A stretch of DNA of 64,000 nucleotides. Source: JAWSVE01 sp050633885 (lineage in GTDB: Bacteria > Pseudomonadota > Gammaproteobacteria > Pseudomonadales > Cellvibrionaceae). Shown piece after piece: positions 46,111 to 54,313 of this stretch. Under the pieces are notes generated by a model, which saw only the letters and a list, made by a program, of their open reading frames with translations, was not told the origin of the DNA and made no database searches. The position numbers and the translations under genes were made by a program. Location of the stretch: assembly GCA_050633885.1 (NCBI GenBank), contig JBOEHK010000005.1, positions 496,001 to 560,000 of the forward strand. Reading direction: 5' to 3'. How positions within the stretch are numbered: position 1 is the first letter of the stretch; each line of letters starts with the position of its first letter.

Positions 46111-46752
46111 CTAAGCGGGTGTCGACATATAGTTGTACACCCACGCTTTTGCAAAACGAAGATCTCTATCGACCGTCGCCTCAGATATTTTCAGTGCTGT
46201 CGCGATTTCTGGGTAAGTCAGACCGCCAAAAAAATTAAGTTCAAGCGCTTCAGCTTTTCGCTTGTCTGCATTTGCCAGTTCATTTAGCGCATCATCTAAA
46301 TCTAATAATCGCTGCTCATTAACATCTTGATCATGACTATCACCCGAAAAATTATTTAATAAAATTTGTTGCTCAAATGACCCTTTGACATTGTTCGAGC
46401 GTTGCGAGCCAACGACAGAATCAACATCCGCAGACGTCACTTTCACATCACCACCACGCTTCTTTCTTAACCGGGCACGTGCTCGATCGATCAACATACG
46501 CCGCATTAATCGAGACGCCACCGCAAAAAAATGAACTCGGTCCTGCCAATCAATCTCGATATTCACGAGGTCAAGATAAGCCTCATGAACCAACTCGGTG
46601 GCTTGAATAGTAGGATTATTTTCTTTGTTGATATGATTTTTGCTTAAGCGCCGTAGAGACTCATAAACAATAGGGGTCAACTGATTTAAAGCAGCCTCAT
46701 CACCTGACCGCCACGAAGCAAGCAGTTGTGTTACGGGTGTTTTCTTATCCAT
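46111..46752 (-). CDS. ECF-like sigma factor, TIGR02999 (Sig-70_X6) type
   Basis: The 213-residue protein matches the TIGR02999 family by its TQLLASWRSGDEAALNQL start, the LVHEAYLDLV stretch, the HFFAVASRLMRRMLIDRAR region-2 motif and the C-terminal region-4 helix-turn-helix (LTYPEIATALKISEATVDR). This family is commonly encoded beside Ser/Thr kinases whose N-terminal extension resembles that of the 40.2 kb kinase. The gene converges on the lipoxygenase-like gene, with 12 bases between the stop codons, and diverges from the SCO1-like gene. A regulatory link to the kinase is inference from genome context in the family. Confidence 0.9.
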   Translation of the reverse strand: MDKKTPVTQLLASWRSGDEAALNQLTPIVYESLRRLSKNHINKENNPTIQATELVHEAYLDLVNIEIDWQDRVHFFAVASRLMRRMLIDRARARLRKKRGGDVKVTSADVDSVVGSQRSNNVKGSFEQQILLNNFSGDSHDQDVNEQRLLDLDDALNELANADKRKAEALELNFFGGLTYPEIATALKISEATVDRDLRFAKAWVYNYMSTPA

Positions 46753-47104
46753 TCAATTCATGCCCAACTTAAGCGGATACATCGCCTTGTGTTTGGCGCC
46801 ATAGTACTCAACATAATCCTGCATGACAAACTAGCACGCTCCATTACCCTTTCGCTTTTTCCAATTACCATTTCCAATTGCCTTTTCCATTTTTTTCCTA
46901 CCCTCAAGCACTCCTTAATACAATATGCAGCTATAAAGAAAGCCTATATCACTATATTGAAACGATCACTTTTGATTTTTTTGAATAAGTAACACCTATT
47001 ATCTTAATTTTCTTCTATTAGTATCACCGACCACCACCCTTTTAATTTTCCTGTCTATACTCAAATTATCAGAATTTATTTTTCATTATTGACCTGTACT
47101 TATC
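46753..47104. other. Divergent AT-rich gap between the sigma and SCO1-like genes
   Basis: No gene is seen in these 352 bases. Pyrimidine-rich short repeats of the form TTCCAATTxCC occur near 46858-46890. A long T-rich stretch at 47015-47060 may carry promoter elements for the SCO1-like gene, but I could not define boxes. Confidence 0.4.
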
Positions 47105-47725
47105 ATGCGAAAACATACCATCATCTTTTTACTAGGTGCGTTGGCAGTTATCAGCCTACCACTTTCATTCTTTATCTCGCAGACCTATTCGGGAGGTTAC
47201 GGAGTCTCCGTATCAGGACGCTACTTAGAGGATTTTCAATGGTCTGATATCAATGGCCAGCGCCATCAATTCTCTGACTGGAATAATTATGCCACCTTCT
47301 TATTTGTCGGCTACCTCAGTTGTCAGGTAATCTGCCACAAACGTATTCAAGACATGCTATCGATTGACGATCAACTCACAACGAACAACGTCAGATTTTT
47401 ATTTATCACAATCGATCCAGAAAGTGATACAACAGACCTTCGTCACTTGACAATTGACAGTCGTTCTAGAAATTTTTTTAGCGGCGCCACCAGTGAAAAT
47501 GAATTGGACTTATTATTAAGTCAATTAAATGAAAATTTTCATCGTAACGCGAATGACGTTGCACACAATGGCAATATTTATCTTGTCACTCATCATCGAA
47601 AAATAGAACGAATATATAGCCACTTAAAACTGGAAACGACTCGCATAATCAATGATATTCCCAATCAGTATTTTCAAAAAAAATCATTCGACTTGCCAAA
47701 TAATTTATTTTTCAGCAGCTTATAA
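47105..47725 (+). CDS. SCO1/SenC-like thioredoxin-fold protein
   Basis: The 206-residue protein has an N-terminal membrane anchor (about 5-25) and a thioredoxin fold with the SCO copper-site residues: CxxxC at Cys73 and Cys77 (LSCQVICH) and a downstream His153 (DVAHNGNIYLV). SCO proteins deliver copper to cytochrome oxidase or act as thiol redox sensors. The canonical Pro between the two cysteines is not conserved (CQVIC rather than CPDVC), so a redox or sensory function is possible. It is 35 bases upstream of a chemoreceptor gene rather than in an oxidase operon. Confidence 0.82.
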   Translation: MRKHTIIFLLGALAVISLPLSFFISQTYSGGYGVSVSGRYLEDFQWSDINGQRHQFSDWNNYATFLFVGYLSCQVICHKRIQDMLSIDDQLTTNNVRFLFITIDPESDTTDLRHLTIDSRSRNFFSGATSENELDLLLSQLNENFHRNANDVAHNGNIYLVTHHRKIERIYSHLKLETTRIINDIPNQYFQKKSFDLPNNLFFSSL

Positions 47726-47760
47726 CGATGACCAAATAATATACCCCATAAAGGTTTACC

Positions 47761-49275
47761 ATGTTTACAAAAAAAGAAAATGACCAACTATTAAAAACAG
47801 ACAAATCAATTTATATACTGTTATTGGTCCAGTCACCACTTCTTGTGATAAGTGGATTTATGGGCGCCAGCCTATCTTCATTTGCCATCACCTGTGCGAT
47901 GATATTCGGTTTAATTTCTTCATTGTCTTATTTATTTTTAAGAGGCTCTTTAGCTTTTAGTATTATTGCAGCCATCCTTATGATGTCAGTTTCCGCAGCG
48001 CTCATCCAAACGCAGATGGGAATGATAGAGATGCATTTTCATATTTTTGCTTTCATGGCTGTTTTTGTTATTTATCAGCATATCGCACCGATTATTGCAG
48101 CCGTAGCGGTTGTCGCAGTTCATCATGTCTTGTTTACTCTTGCACAGCTAAATAATCTCACTATCGGTCAAACTGCAATGATGATCTATAGCAATGGGTG
48201 CAACTGGAACATTACTTTTATCCATGCTTTATTTGCTGTCACCGAAGCAGGTATTCTCTCTTACATCGCACTTGTTATGCGCCGCTTTAGCAGAGCAGAT
48301 AGACAATTATCAAATGCCATAGAATCAATTCATTCCAATTCAGATTTATCGGTTCGACTGATCTCCAAAGATAATAGTGAACGTAATGTGGATATTGCTT
48401 TTAACAGCTTCATCGAAAAAATGTCATCGATTTTTTTCTCTTTCATACAATCAGCAAATAACCTTGACCAACGAAGCAACCAACTGGTTGAATTGAGTAA
48501 CACGACGACCAACTCTATTAAGCATCAAATTTCACTATCAGACCAAATTGCTACAGCCACTCAACAAATGGTTGGAAGTATTTCTGAAGTCGCTCGCGGC
48601 AGCTCAGAAACCGCTTTGCTAGCTAATCAATTACGCGATAACACTTGTGAAAGCAGTCGCGATATGGAATTTGTCGTCAATGACATGTGTAATCTAAAGC
48701 TCGAGATGTCAGAAATTTCGAATGCCCTTACACAGCTGACAACTGATGCCTCCGCCGTGACAGACATGTTAAATATTATTCGTGGAATTTCAGAACAAAC
48801 TAATTTGTTAGCTCTTAACGCAGCCATTGAGGCGGCGCGAGCTGGCGAAGCTGGAAGAGGGTTTGCTGTTGTCGCCGATGAAGTGAGAACATTATCACAA
48901 CGAACAAATTCCTCGACTGAAGATATTCAGGATGTTTTGGAACGCTTAAATCAAAGCGTCTCGAGAACCATCAAATCAATGGACACCGGTCTGAATTTAA
49001 CAGAATCAAGTGCCAAGAAAATTGATTCTGTTGGAGAGAAGCTAAAAACTATTTCAGAATCCGTGAATGATGTGACCGACAGAAGTACGCAAATAGCAAC
49101 CGCCACAGAAGAACAAAATCAAGTGCTAGAAGAAATCAATCGACACACATCTGACATAGCGGATGAAATGAAAGCCTTAGCCAGCAGGGCAACAGAGCTT
49201 ACCGAGATGTCTGACCAAATTAGTCAGCTTTCTGAAGACTATCGTCATCAAGCAGGCACTTTCAAGACAGCGTAG
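47761..49275 (+). CDS. Methyl-accepting chemotaxis protein with polytopic His-rich membrane sensor
   Basis: The 504-residue protein lacks a periplasmic ligand domain. It has about six transmembrane helices (about residues 17-185) with intramembrane histidines at 92, 94, 107, 121 and 122 (MHFHIF, YQHIAP, VHHVLF), then a cytoplasmic signalling domain with the conserved hairpin tip (SEQTNLLALNAAIEAARAG near residue 345). The His pattern could bind a haem or metal (inference). No HAMP domain is obvious. It is probably co-transcribed with the SCO1-like gene. No che genes are in the window. Confidence 0.9.
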   Translation: MFTKKENDQLLKTDKSIYILLLVQSPLLVISGFMGASLSSFAITCAMIFGLISSLSYLFLRGSLAFSIIAAILMMSVSAALIQTQMGMIEMHFHIFAFMAVFVIYQHIAPIIAAVAVVAVHHVLFTLAQLNNLTIGQTAMMIYSNGCNWNITFIHALFAVTEAGILSYIALVMRRFSRADRQLSNAIESIHSNSDLSVRLISKDNSERNVDIAFNSFIEKMSSIFFSFIQSANNLDQRSNQLVELSNTTTNSIKHQISLSDQIATATQQMVGSISEVARGSSETALLANQLRDNTCESSRDMEFVVNDMCNLKLEMSEISNALTQLTTDASAVTDMLNIIRGISEQTNLLALNAAIEAARAGEAGRGFAVVADEVRTLSQRTNSSTEDIQDVLERLNQSVSRTIKSMDTGLNLTESSAKKIDSVGEKLKTISESVNDVTDRSTQIATATEEQNQVLEEINRHTSDIADEMKALASRATELTEMSDQISQLSEDYRHQAGTFKTA

Positions 49276-49515
49276 AATTTACTTTTTAAAAAGTATCAGG
49301 CAATCATGCTCCCTCAGCAATAGCTTGACCGCTTCACACCCCCTTATCGCTTACAGCTCTTTAAACATACCGCCTTTATCACAGGTTTTCATTTCGCTTG
49401 TGTTTCGATAAATCTATCTACGAACTTTGCCCGATAACAAATTGATCACCTATCGCTATACTAGCAACATAGAATTCAAGGCTAATACAACCATTGAGTA
49501 ATGGGGGACATATCA

Positions 49516-49890
49516 ATGAAGAGAATCACGGAAGTTATAATCTTTACTGCACTTTCAATGGCATTAATAGCCTGTACAAATGTGCGATCTGATTATCTAA
49601 TCTCTACCAGTTTAAAATTCAGTAATGAAGAAGGCACCCCCCTTGTCACCGTTACCCCAGACTATCCGCGCCTAGCCGTTTCACAACAACTGGAAGGCTC
49701 AGTAGCCATGAGTTTTATGGTAGGTGACAGTGGCGAAGTTGAGGATATATTAGTGATTGATTCACCAGGCGAACCTTTCGAGTCAGCTGCCGTTAAAGCG
49801 TTACAACAAGCTGTTTATGATAGCTCTCTTAGTGGTAAAGGTTACGTCGCTATTGCAGAATTTGTTTTATCTGATAGAAATATTTATTAA
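49516..49890 (+). CDS. Small lipoprotein with TonB C-terminal-like domain
   Basis: I start the gene at 49516 rather than at an ATG five codons upstream, because a GGGGGA ribosome binding site is well spaced for 49516. The 124-residue product has a lipobox ALIAC (Cys20) and a domain with the TonB_C pattern (VTPDYPRLAVSQQLEGSV, then VEDILVIDSPGEPFESAAV and an ALQQ helix). It lacks the membrane anchor and Pro-rich spacer of a true TonB, so it is unlikely to energise receptors. The role is unknown. Confidence 0.78.
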   Translation: MKRITEVIIFTALSMALIACTNVRSDYLISTSLKFSNEEGTPLVTVTPDYPRLAVSQQLEGSVAMSFMVGDSGEVEDILVIDSPGEPFESAAVKALQQAVYDSSLSGKGYVAIAEFVLSDRNIY

Positions 49891-49915
49891 ATACTCTAAA
49901 GTTCACGCCACAAAC

Positions 49916-49958
49916 TGCCAATAAAAAAGGCTAGAATTATCTAGCTTTTTTTATTGGC
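49916..49958. terminator. Bidirectional terminator between the TonB_C lipoprotein and the antiporter gene
   Basis: A long nearly perfect inverted repeat: TGCCAATAAAAAAGGCTAGA on the left matches TCTAGC, T-run, ATTGGCA on the right. A and T runs on both sides allow it to serve both convergent genes. Confidence 0.85.
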
Positions 49959-50046
49959 ACATATTTCTATTGATACTTAAGTAAATTTTCAAGGGCTTTC
50001 TTAAACATTTTCTTAAAACTTTTCTAAGGCCTGGTAGTTATTATAG

Positions 50047-52035
50047 TTAGCGTCTACCTGTTAACAAATACATCTCACACAAATCTACTTCGTCTAAAGT
50101 GCCTTGTAACAAAACAATATCATTTGCTTCAAAGACAGATTTTTCAACGTCTTCGCCTTCAATCGTTTCATCTTCTCTTTTTATACCCGCAACAGGATTA
50201 TCATTACCAGGGAAAGAAAGGTAAGCATATTTTCTCCCGTTAGCCCACGCATCTTTTGTTAAACGAACAGCATGTAATACATCTGCATGCTCATTGATCA
50301 AGCCAGTTCTTTCTCCATGATAAAACCCGTGAAGTATTCGATACCGATCGCGTCGCGACTTATCGATTAGTGTATGTATTTTTCGACTAGGCAAACCAAG
50401 AAGTAATAATGCATGCGACACCAACGTCAAGCTAGCCTCTAACGTTTCTGGAACGACTTCAGTTGCGCCACTAGCCAACAATTCATCTAAATGTGTATCG
50501 TCTCTTGTCCGGGCAAGAATCTTCACATTGGGATTTATATCCTTTGCAAGTTTAGCAATATGTGAAGCTTGTACTGCATCATCAAAACTAATCACCATTA
50601 AAGAAGACTTTTCAATACCCGCTGATTTTAAAATATCACTACGCGATGTATCACCATAAAAAACAGGTTCTCCCGCTGAAACAGCCTCGGCTATTCTGAT
50701 AGTGTCCGTTTCAAGTGCAATATATTCAATGTTGACCTGTTTTAAAAAACGCGCAATAGTTTGAGCGACTCGACCAAAACCCAAAATAATGACATGACCT
50801 TGTTTAGATTCGGCATTCAATGTTGACTCTATTATTTCATCATCAATTTTATTCTTACTAACAGCATTAATAATAAAATCGGTCCACACTTCTGCATAAC
50901 GAATTAATACAGGCGTTAATCCCATACTCACAATCGTTACTGAAATTAAAAATGACGCCACATCTGGTTCAACCAAATTATCTCTTGCTGCCAAGGATAA
51001 TAATGCAAACAAAAATTCTCCGCCTTGTGCCAATACCAACCCTGCGGGCAATGCAGCTCGCCAAGATTCGCCTAAAATTTTTGCTACCACAGCAATAATC
51101 GTAGACTTAAATGCAAGCAACAAAAGACCGCAGATTAAAATTCGCTTCCAATATTCTTGTAGCATCGCGGTATCAACTAACATACCAATACTAATAAAAA
51201 ATAAACCTAATAAGATGTCGCGTAAAGGTCGAACGTCCGTTTCCAATTGATGGCGAAAGCGACTATCCCCCAGCATCATGCCAGCTAGAAAGGCACCGAG
51301 CTCCATACTCAACCCTATGCTTGATGTCATCACTCCCGCAACCAAAACGATGACTAAAGCAGATAACACCAATAATTCATCGGAACGCGACCTAGCGACT
51401 TCTGACAACAAAAATGGCAACACATAGCGCGCCACCAAATAAAAACAGACTAATAACGCTACGCTTTTCGCTAACGAAAAACCAATGTCTTTAAATGATG
51501 CCATTTCTTCCGTTCCCGCTAACAAAGGAACAGCAATTAATAATGCGATAGCGACTAAGTCTTGGAAAAGCAAAACACCAATTGCAATTTGGCCATGTCT
51601 AAAATGTAGCTGGCCGCGTTGTATCAATTCACGAGAAACAATCGCCGTAGACGATAATGCAAGCCCACCAGAAACAATCAGAGCTGTTTCCCACGGTAAT
51701 CCCCACCAATAAAATGCGGCAAAAAAAACGGCACTACAGACAAAAACTTGCGCGCCACCTAAGCGGAATACAGTATGTCGCAAGGCCATCAATTTCGGGA
51801 TCGAAAATTCCAAACCCAATACAAAAAGCAAAAACGTTAAACCCAATTCAGCTAATTGATGCAACTCTTCTGGATTAGCAATAATTTTAAAGCCAGTTGG
51901 CCCACATAAAAAACCAACCAAAAGAAACGCCAAGATAGAAGGAAGGCGAAGACGATAAAAAATAACACTTAGAACGGTAGCTCCGCCTAAGACAATCAAC
52001 ATTTGTGTTAAAAAATTTCCTATCTCTCCGTGCAC
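50047..52035 (-). CDS. Kef-type monovalent cation:proton antiporter (CPA2) with RCK domain
   Basis: The 662-residue inner-membrane protein has 12-13 predicted helices (about 5-385) of the Na+/H+ exchanger fold (LGLTFLLFVLGLEF and ALSSTAIVSRELI motifs). An RCK_N/TrkA-N Rossmann domain follows (about 415-530; HVIILGFGRVAQTIARFL), then a C-terminal TrkA_C-like domain (about 575-660). Family members exchange K+ or Na+ for protons under electrophile or pH stress. Whether it is KefB/C-like and glutathione-gated or YbaL-like cannot be decided by eye. No KefF/G partner is adjacent. Confidence 0.9.
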   Translation of the reverse strand: MHGEIGNFLTQMLIVLGGATVLSVIFYRLRLPSILAFLLVGFLCGPTGFKIIANPEELHQLAELGLTFLLFVLGLEFSIPKLMALRHTVFRLGGAQVFVCSAVFFAAFYWWGLPWETALIVSGGLALSSTAIVSRELIQRGQLHFRHGQIAIGVLLFQDLVAIALLIAVPLLAGTEEMASFKDIGFSLAKSVALLVCFYLVARYVLPFLLSEVARSRSDELLVLSALVIVLVAGVMTSSIGLSMELGAFLAGMMLGDSRFRHQLETDVRPLRDILLGLFFISIGMLVDTAMLQEYWKRILICGLLLLAFKSTIIAVVAKILGESWRAALPAGLVLAQGGEFLFALLSLAARDNLVEPDVASFLISVTIVSMGLTPVLIRYAEVWTDFIINAVSKNKIDDEIIESTLNAESKQGHVIILGFGRVAQTIARFLKQVNIEYIALETDTIRIAEAVSAGEPVFYGDTSRSDILKSAGIEKSSLMVISFDDAVQASHIAKLAKDINPNVKILARTRDDTHLDELLASGATEVVPETLEASLTLVSHALLLLGLPSRKIHTLIDKSRRDRYRILHGFYHGERTGLINEHADVLHAVRLTKDAWANGRKYAYLSFPGNDNPVAGIKREDETIEGEDVEKSVFEANDIVLLQGTLDEVDLCEMYLLTGRR

Positions 52036-52080
52036 AATAATCGCCTTATCAAATGAGAAAGAATAAAAATACAGTGTAGT

Positions 52081-52587
52081 CTAGTGCTGATGCCCACCGG
52101 GGCCATGAACATGTCGATGAGCTACCTCTTCAGCAGACGCCTCTCTGACATTATCGATTTTTAACTCATAAAACAAAGTCGCACCCGCTAAGGGATGATT
52201 CATATCAACGTCTACATTAAACTTACCCGCTTTTACGACAACCATATTTCTAGCACCTTGATCAGTTTGCACCGTCACAACAGTACCAGGCAAAAGCTTT
52301 TGTTTTTTATTTGCCAAATGCAAGTGTTTTATGGGAACTCGCTGAACGGAACCCTCTTTGCGAACGCCATAACCTTCTTCAGGTGTTACTGTCACAGAAA
52401 ATTCTTCTCCTTCTGACTTTCCCATCATGGCTTTTTCTAAACCAGACACAATATTTCTGTGGCCAATTAAACAAAACACGGGCTCTCCATCAAAAGAAGA
52501 TTCCATCCACTCGCCCTTATTGCCTTCTGTATCCACTTTGCACAGTTTATAGTGAAAGCTGACAACTGAGTTATTTTCAATTTGCAT
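52081..52587 (-). CDS. SlyD-like FKBP-type peptidyl-prolyl cis-trans isomerase
   Basis: The 168-residue cytoplasmic protein has a split FKBP domain with an inserted chaperone (IF) domain (about 75-130), the EEGYGVR stretch near residue 70, the PLAGATLFYELKI C-terminal FKBP strand, and a His-rich tail (HRHVHGPGGHQH) that can bind metals. An acidic/basic insertion near residues 16-32 is longer than in E. coli SlyD. It follows the Cys-rich regulator gene on the same strand after 83 bases. Confidence 0.9.
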   Translation of the reverse strand: MQIENNSVVSFHYKLCKVDTEGNKGEWMESSFDGEPVFCLIGHRNIVSGLEKAMMGKSEGEEFSVTVTPEEGYGVRKEGSVQRVPIKHLHLANKKQKLLPGTVVTVQTDQGARNMVVVKAGKFNVDVDMNHPLAGATLFYELKIDNVREASAEEVAHRHVHGPGGHQH

Positions 52588-52670
52588 ACATATCCTTAAT
52601 TATTCAACATAACTAACAGGTTAGACATTATTTTTTTACTTTCAGATTTATAATTTATTTGAACTAGTTA

Positions 52671-53321
52671 CTAGCTTGTCCGAGATATTTTATAAGCGCA
52701 TCGTCTAGCACCCAACAAAATATGATCAGTTCTCTCCACCGTTGCCAAGCCTTTTAATAATTTTTGAAACATCTCCAGTTCTGATCGGCAAAATCCTTGA
52801 CAGGCTGTCGCCGCCACACAAATCGGGCAATGGTTTTCAATGAGAAACCACACCTCTTTGCCACTCTTTTCCACTTCTGACATATATCCTTCACGGCTAC
52901 GAAGCTCACTTAATTTTTTAATTTTACCGCTTAAATTTGTATGATTATCTAAGGCTTCTTTATACTGTAGCCATGTTTTTTTACTGTGTTTATCAATAAG
53001 TTTCTCTAAGCCTTCCTCGCCAAATGTATCTTTGACGGCAGCGATTAATTCCACAGATATTTGGGAGTGTCCATCAGGAAATCGCTCATGCCCCAATTTG
53101 GTTAAGCGCCATGGTTTGACTGGCCGCCCTCGTTGTTGCTTTTGTTCCGGCGCCTCAGCCACTAGGTTTTTCTCTGCCAGCACAGCTAAATGTTGACGAA
53201 TACCCATCGTCGTCATATCCATCAGCTCTGATAAATTCTTTACTGTCTGAGGACCCTTTTGTTTGAGCTTAAGCAATAAAGCCTCTTGGCTCTCAGCTAA
53301 GTCGCTGGCAGGCATACTCAT
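52671..53321 (-). CDS. SufR-like winged-helix regulator with C-terminal cysteine cluster
   Basis: The 216-residue protein has an N-terminal DeoR/ArsR-like winged helix (about 12-80; NLSELMDMTTMGIRQHLAVLAEK) and a C-terminal domain with Cys165-x2-Cys168-x5-Cys174-x3-Cys178 (HCPICVAATACQGFC) plus Cys208 (RRCAY). This layout matches SufR-type repressors, which bind a Fe-S cluster through such cysteines. It diverges from a glyoxalase-fold gene over a 128-base region that carries two AGTAAA-centred palindromes, which are probably its operators (inference). Confidence 0.85.
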   Translation of the reverse strand: MSMPASDLAESQEALLLKLKQKGPQTVKNLSELMDMTTMGIRQHLAVLAEKNLVAEAPEQKQQRGRPVKPWRLTKLGHERFPDGHSQISVELIAAVKDTFGEEGLEKLIDKHSKKTWLQYKEALDNHTNLSGKIKKLSELRSREGYMSEVEKSGKEVWFLIENHCPICVAATACQGFCRSELEMFQKLLKGLATVERTDHILLGARRCAYKISRTS

Positions 53322-53371
53322 AGATCAACTCTCTCGTTGATAATTAATCAATTAGCGAACATTATAGCAAT

Positions 53372-53430
53372 AAGTAAACAATTTACTTTACTTATTTGCC
53401 AACCCTCCATATAGTAAAGTAATTGCTTTA
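53372..53430. promoter_or_regulatory. Two palindromic operator-like sites in the regulator-glyoxalase gap
   Basis: Site 1 (53372-53388) has perfect 7-bp arms: AAGTAAA, CAA spacer, TTTACTT. Site 2 (53415-53430) is TAAAGT-AATT-GCTTTA, matching on five of six arm positions. Both share a TAAAG/AGTAAA core and sit between the divergent regulator and glyoxalase genes, so autoregulation is likely. Confidence 0.6.
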
Positions 53431-53449
53431 TTATATAGGAGGTAAACTT

Positions 53450-53887
53450 ATGCATCTTGAACATATCAATATTCGTGTCCCTTCCATTGAGAAGACCCAG
53501 CGATTTTTACAAGCCGCATTTCCCGATTTTCGAGTTCGAGGTAGCGGCCCAAACACAACTTATGGCTATTGGGCCCATATTGGCAATGACGAGACCTACA
53601 TCGCCATGTCCCAATCACAAAAACCTGGTAACGAACTTGATATACAAATTTCTGAATATCATTACGACGATCCATTTCGGTTAATGCACATTGGTTATGT
53701 TGTTTCAGATATTGATGCCGTCAGGCAACGTCTCAATGATTCCGGATATACACCCGTTGATTTAGATGACCTGTCTAGCCATCCATATCGAAAGCGTGTC
53801 TATTATTTCGATGAAAATGGCATTGAATGGGAGTTCATACAATATCTCTCTGAAAAGAATGAAGAGAAAAATGACTACTGCTTATAA
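53450..53887 (+). CDS. Glyoxalase/bleomycin-resistance/dioxygenase (VOC) family protein
   Basis: I start at 53450 because an AGGAGGT ribosome binding site lies 7 bases upstream; the longer frame beginning nine codons earlier has none. The 145-residue product has the VOC pattern: LEHINIRVPSIEKTQRFLQ at the N-terminus, HIGYVVSDIDAV in the middle and YYFDENGIEWEFIQY at the C-terminus, with metal-ligand-like His3/His5 and terminal Glu residues. The substrate is unknown. It is divergent from, and probably controlled by, the Cys-rich regulator. Confidence 0.85.
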   Translation: MHLEHINIRVPSIEKTQRFLQAAFPDFRVRGSGPNTTYGYWAHIGNDETYIAMSQSQKPGNELDIQISEYHYDDPFRLMHIGYVVSDIDAVRQRLNDSGYTPVDLDDLSSHPYRKRVYYFDENGIEWEFIQYLSEKNEEKNDYCL

Positions 53888-54313
53888 AAACTTGGGCAAC
53901 TAATCATGCCGCTACACTGTGAATCGATTAATACGATTGCCATTGCCCATTTTTATACCTCCTCATTATACCGGCTCATAAAAGGTAAGACTTTTCATTA
54001 AAGCAGTATAAAAATAATTATTGCTCAACGATATAGATAGTTATTTTTAATGACTGTTTTGGAATTAGAGCAACTGGCGTGAACTACCTCTCAGATAAAA
54101 CGTGACAAACGGCTCAGTGTATTGAGCAACTTACAAAAATATAAGAATAAATTCCCGTAAAATAACCACACACTCATATTCATACTCCATACTTAAAAAG
54201 TCGAAGTCTGAACCAGTGTGGCTTTATCATGACTGCCTCTCATCAGGCTAACCATGCCTTATTGTAATAACATAGCACTTCTTCCCGTCATTAATCTTGG
54301 TTTCAAGTAATAC
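53888..54313. other. Intergenic gap before the GGDEF-EAL gene
   Basis: About 430 bases without a recognisable gene, terminator or repeat. Stops are frequent in all frames. A promoter for the following gene must lie here but is not evident. Confidence 0.4.
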
